Positions 62,358 to 64,000 of a DNA stretch of 64,000 bases are shown piece after piece; the first letter of the stretch is position 1, and each line of letters begins with the position of its first letter. Below the pieces are notes generated by a model that saw only the letters and a program-made list of their open reading frames with translations, searched no databases and was not told where the DNA came from. The position numbers were made by a program, and so were the translations under genes. Location: NCBI GenBank assembly GCA_029964075.1, contig CM057149.1, positions 37,282,900 through 37,346,899 of the forward strand, given 5' to 3'. The stretch comes from Patiria pectinifera. Its lineage: Eukaryota > Echinodermata > Asteroidea > Valvatida > Asterinidae.

Positions 62358-64000
62358 TTTATTAAAGCCAGTTTATACTTCAATTCACAAATACACATAC
62401 AAAGCGAAATCCACATCACATAACATTTGCAGCAAAATTTTCTTGATTAAAAAATGTGTTAATTTTTGTACATTGTCAACACAATGCAATGCAAATTAAG
62501 TCACAAATCTTGTTTTTTCACAGAGCGTGAACCAGCCTTAAAGTTGTGCTCCCTGTGCTCTTAAACACATTTTTTTTTCGATTCATAAATTCTAAACTTT
62601 TGTTTTGTTCTAACCAAAAACCTCCTTTTTCCCCTTTTTTTAGATGTCTGAAACCCTCTGAAATAAAACAGTTTTTTTTTCTGGGCACAAACGGATCCAC
62701 TTTTTGATGCTTACAGTGTGGCGGAAACCAGCCTACCCAGCGAGAACAAAATTATTGTCTTGCAGCCAAAAATTTGATAAGCGAATAATTTCAAAATTTC
62801 ATTCAAAAGCGAATAACTTTTGTATTGCTTGAAAAATAACAATTTAGAAAATGATTCTATTTTTCGGGATGATACTCAAAAAAATTCCTCAGGGAATGCA
62901 CATGCATCTTCAAAACGTGATTTGAAAGTCTTTAACTCTTACATGTCATTCCAATGGAATTTTTGCTATAAAAACATAACTTTAACATCCTGACTCCATC
63001 AATAGATTATTTGCATTCAGAAACCATCTTTGGGGTGGGTTTTCTTTTTGGGCGGGGGGGGTTGATTATTTCAATTTACTACTTCATGAATGCACAAGAA
63101 ATCTACACACGTGTTTCTCTGTGGAATGAAAGCCCGTGCCTCAAAGATGGCTCCTATGCAAAGAATCTATAAACATGTTATCGTGGAGTTTGATGGATTC
63201 AGGATAGCTCGGTTAGACATAAAATGAGCATTTATAACAAAAGCTCCACTTTTAAAAAATCATTTGTTTTCAAGGAAACAAATGGAATATCTCATGTTAA
63301 TAAACAATTGAACGGAGCCCATATTTAGTTTGATTAACTAAATTTTAAAAAAGATGGACACTCAACAACTACGTATGCAAGGCAAAACAAATTATATCTA
63401 CATGCATATTTACATTAATTAAAGTATAAAATCATATGCTCCACGAGTTTTGTTAAGTCAAAAGTTAATCACAATAGACCTAAGACATAAGGACGTCACA
63501 CTTTGTCTACATGTGTGCTTTCCTATGGGAGCTATATGGGGATGAGGTCCACCATGTAAACAAAGCGTGACATAAATGTCTTAGGTTTATTTAAATTCTC
63601 AAATAATTAGCACAATCACAAGCTCTCAAACAAAAACCACTAGCAAAAAAGCTTTCGACAATTCAATATTTTTGGACTTGGAGTGTTCCATAATCCAAAT
63701 AACACAAATAAAAATTATTTTTTTCAGACACCAAGCTATTTTGTTTTAATCCATAAAAGTCTGACAAAAACTGATTTTGATGGATTAAGGTGAACGATTC
63801 AAAACTAACGCAACACATTATGTTTAAAGACTATAACAGGAAAACTTTGTTAAAGTTCTCTTTCTAGAGCTTCCACAAAGCATTTTTAAAACGCAGAACA
63901 ACTGTAAAATACAAACATCAAAAATGCAACATACAGGCAAAACACAGGTTTTAGAGGCAATGCTATATCATCCTTTTGTTCCCAATTCTCAACAAACCTT
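62358..64000. other. Intron running out of the window; no exon seen
   Basis: I looked on the minus strand for another six-cysteine exon and found none. The stretch is AT-rich with a G run at 63,052-63,061. It is presumed intron of the EGF gene. Confidence 0.5.

Overview
The window looks like a piece of a metazoan nuclear genome, most likely a marine deuterostome. An echinoderm, perhaps a sea star, is my best guess. The reasons are long introns that are all phase 1, single-domain EGF exons, AT-rich non-coding DNA, many fold-back MITEs with TA or TTA target duplications, tRNA-derived SINEs and an RTE-like LINE tail. The species guess is inference; no marker gene settles it.

The one gene I can support confidently is on the minus strand. 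It runs from the right edge of the window (its 5' part lies beyond 64,000) down to a stop codon at 32,154. I reconstruct 21 exons: 20 EGF-like domains, one per exon, every intron in phase 1, and a terminal exon. The terminal exon encodes a small-residue-rich linker, a 16-residue hydrophobic end and a stop, which looks like a GPI-attachment signal. The visible product (about 840 residues) is therefore an extracellular, probably membrane-tethered EGF-repeat protein. The nine upstream exons are all exactly 129 bp and fall into two sequence subfamilies with their own acceptor and donor motifs, so the array grew by exon duplication. One duplication (exons at 56,871 and 58,342) is recent: only two differences in 129 bp, both synonymous.

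Layout. 1-32,150: no protein gene that I can support. This stretch holds a Helitron-like repeat block packed with TGACGTCA palindromes (3,953-5,098), fold-back MITEs (2,004; 7,894; 9,609; 13,851; 14,611), a four-unit 20-bp GCATGCGC array (16,881-16,960), a 28-bp perfect palindrome (18,424), and diverged repeats around 28-31 kb that flank a tRNA-like sequence (31,234). 32,154-61,871: the EGF gene. Its introns hold four SINE insertions or clusters, a 5'-truncated LINE with target-site duplication, two PIF/Harbinger-like MITEs, further copies of the left-side MITE families, and several minisatellites (34-bp unit at 33.7 kb, TGATGACTTG-type arrays at 34.8, 39.0 and 53.2 kb, 26-bp unit at 60.4 kb). 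61,872-64,000: intron continuing out of the window.

The best candidate for something not yet described is a possible small plus-strand transcription unit nested in the intron between the EGF exons at 54,259 and 56,871. It has two CCAAT boxes, a TATA box and an initiator-like site in correct order and spacing, followed by a 74-codon reading frame (56,349-56,573).
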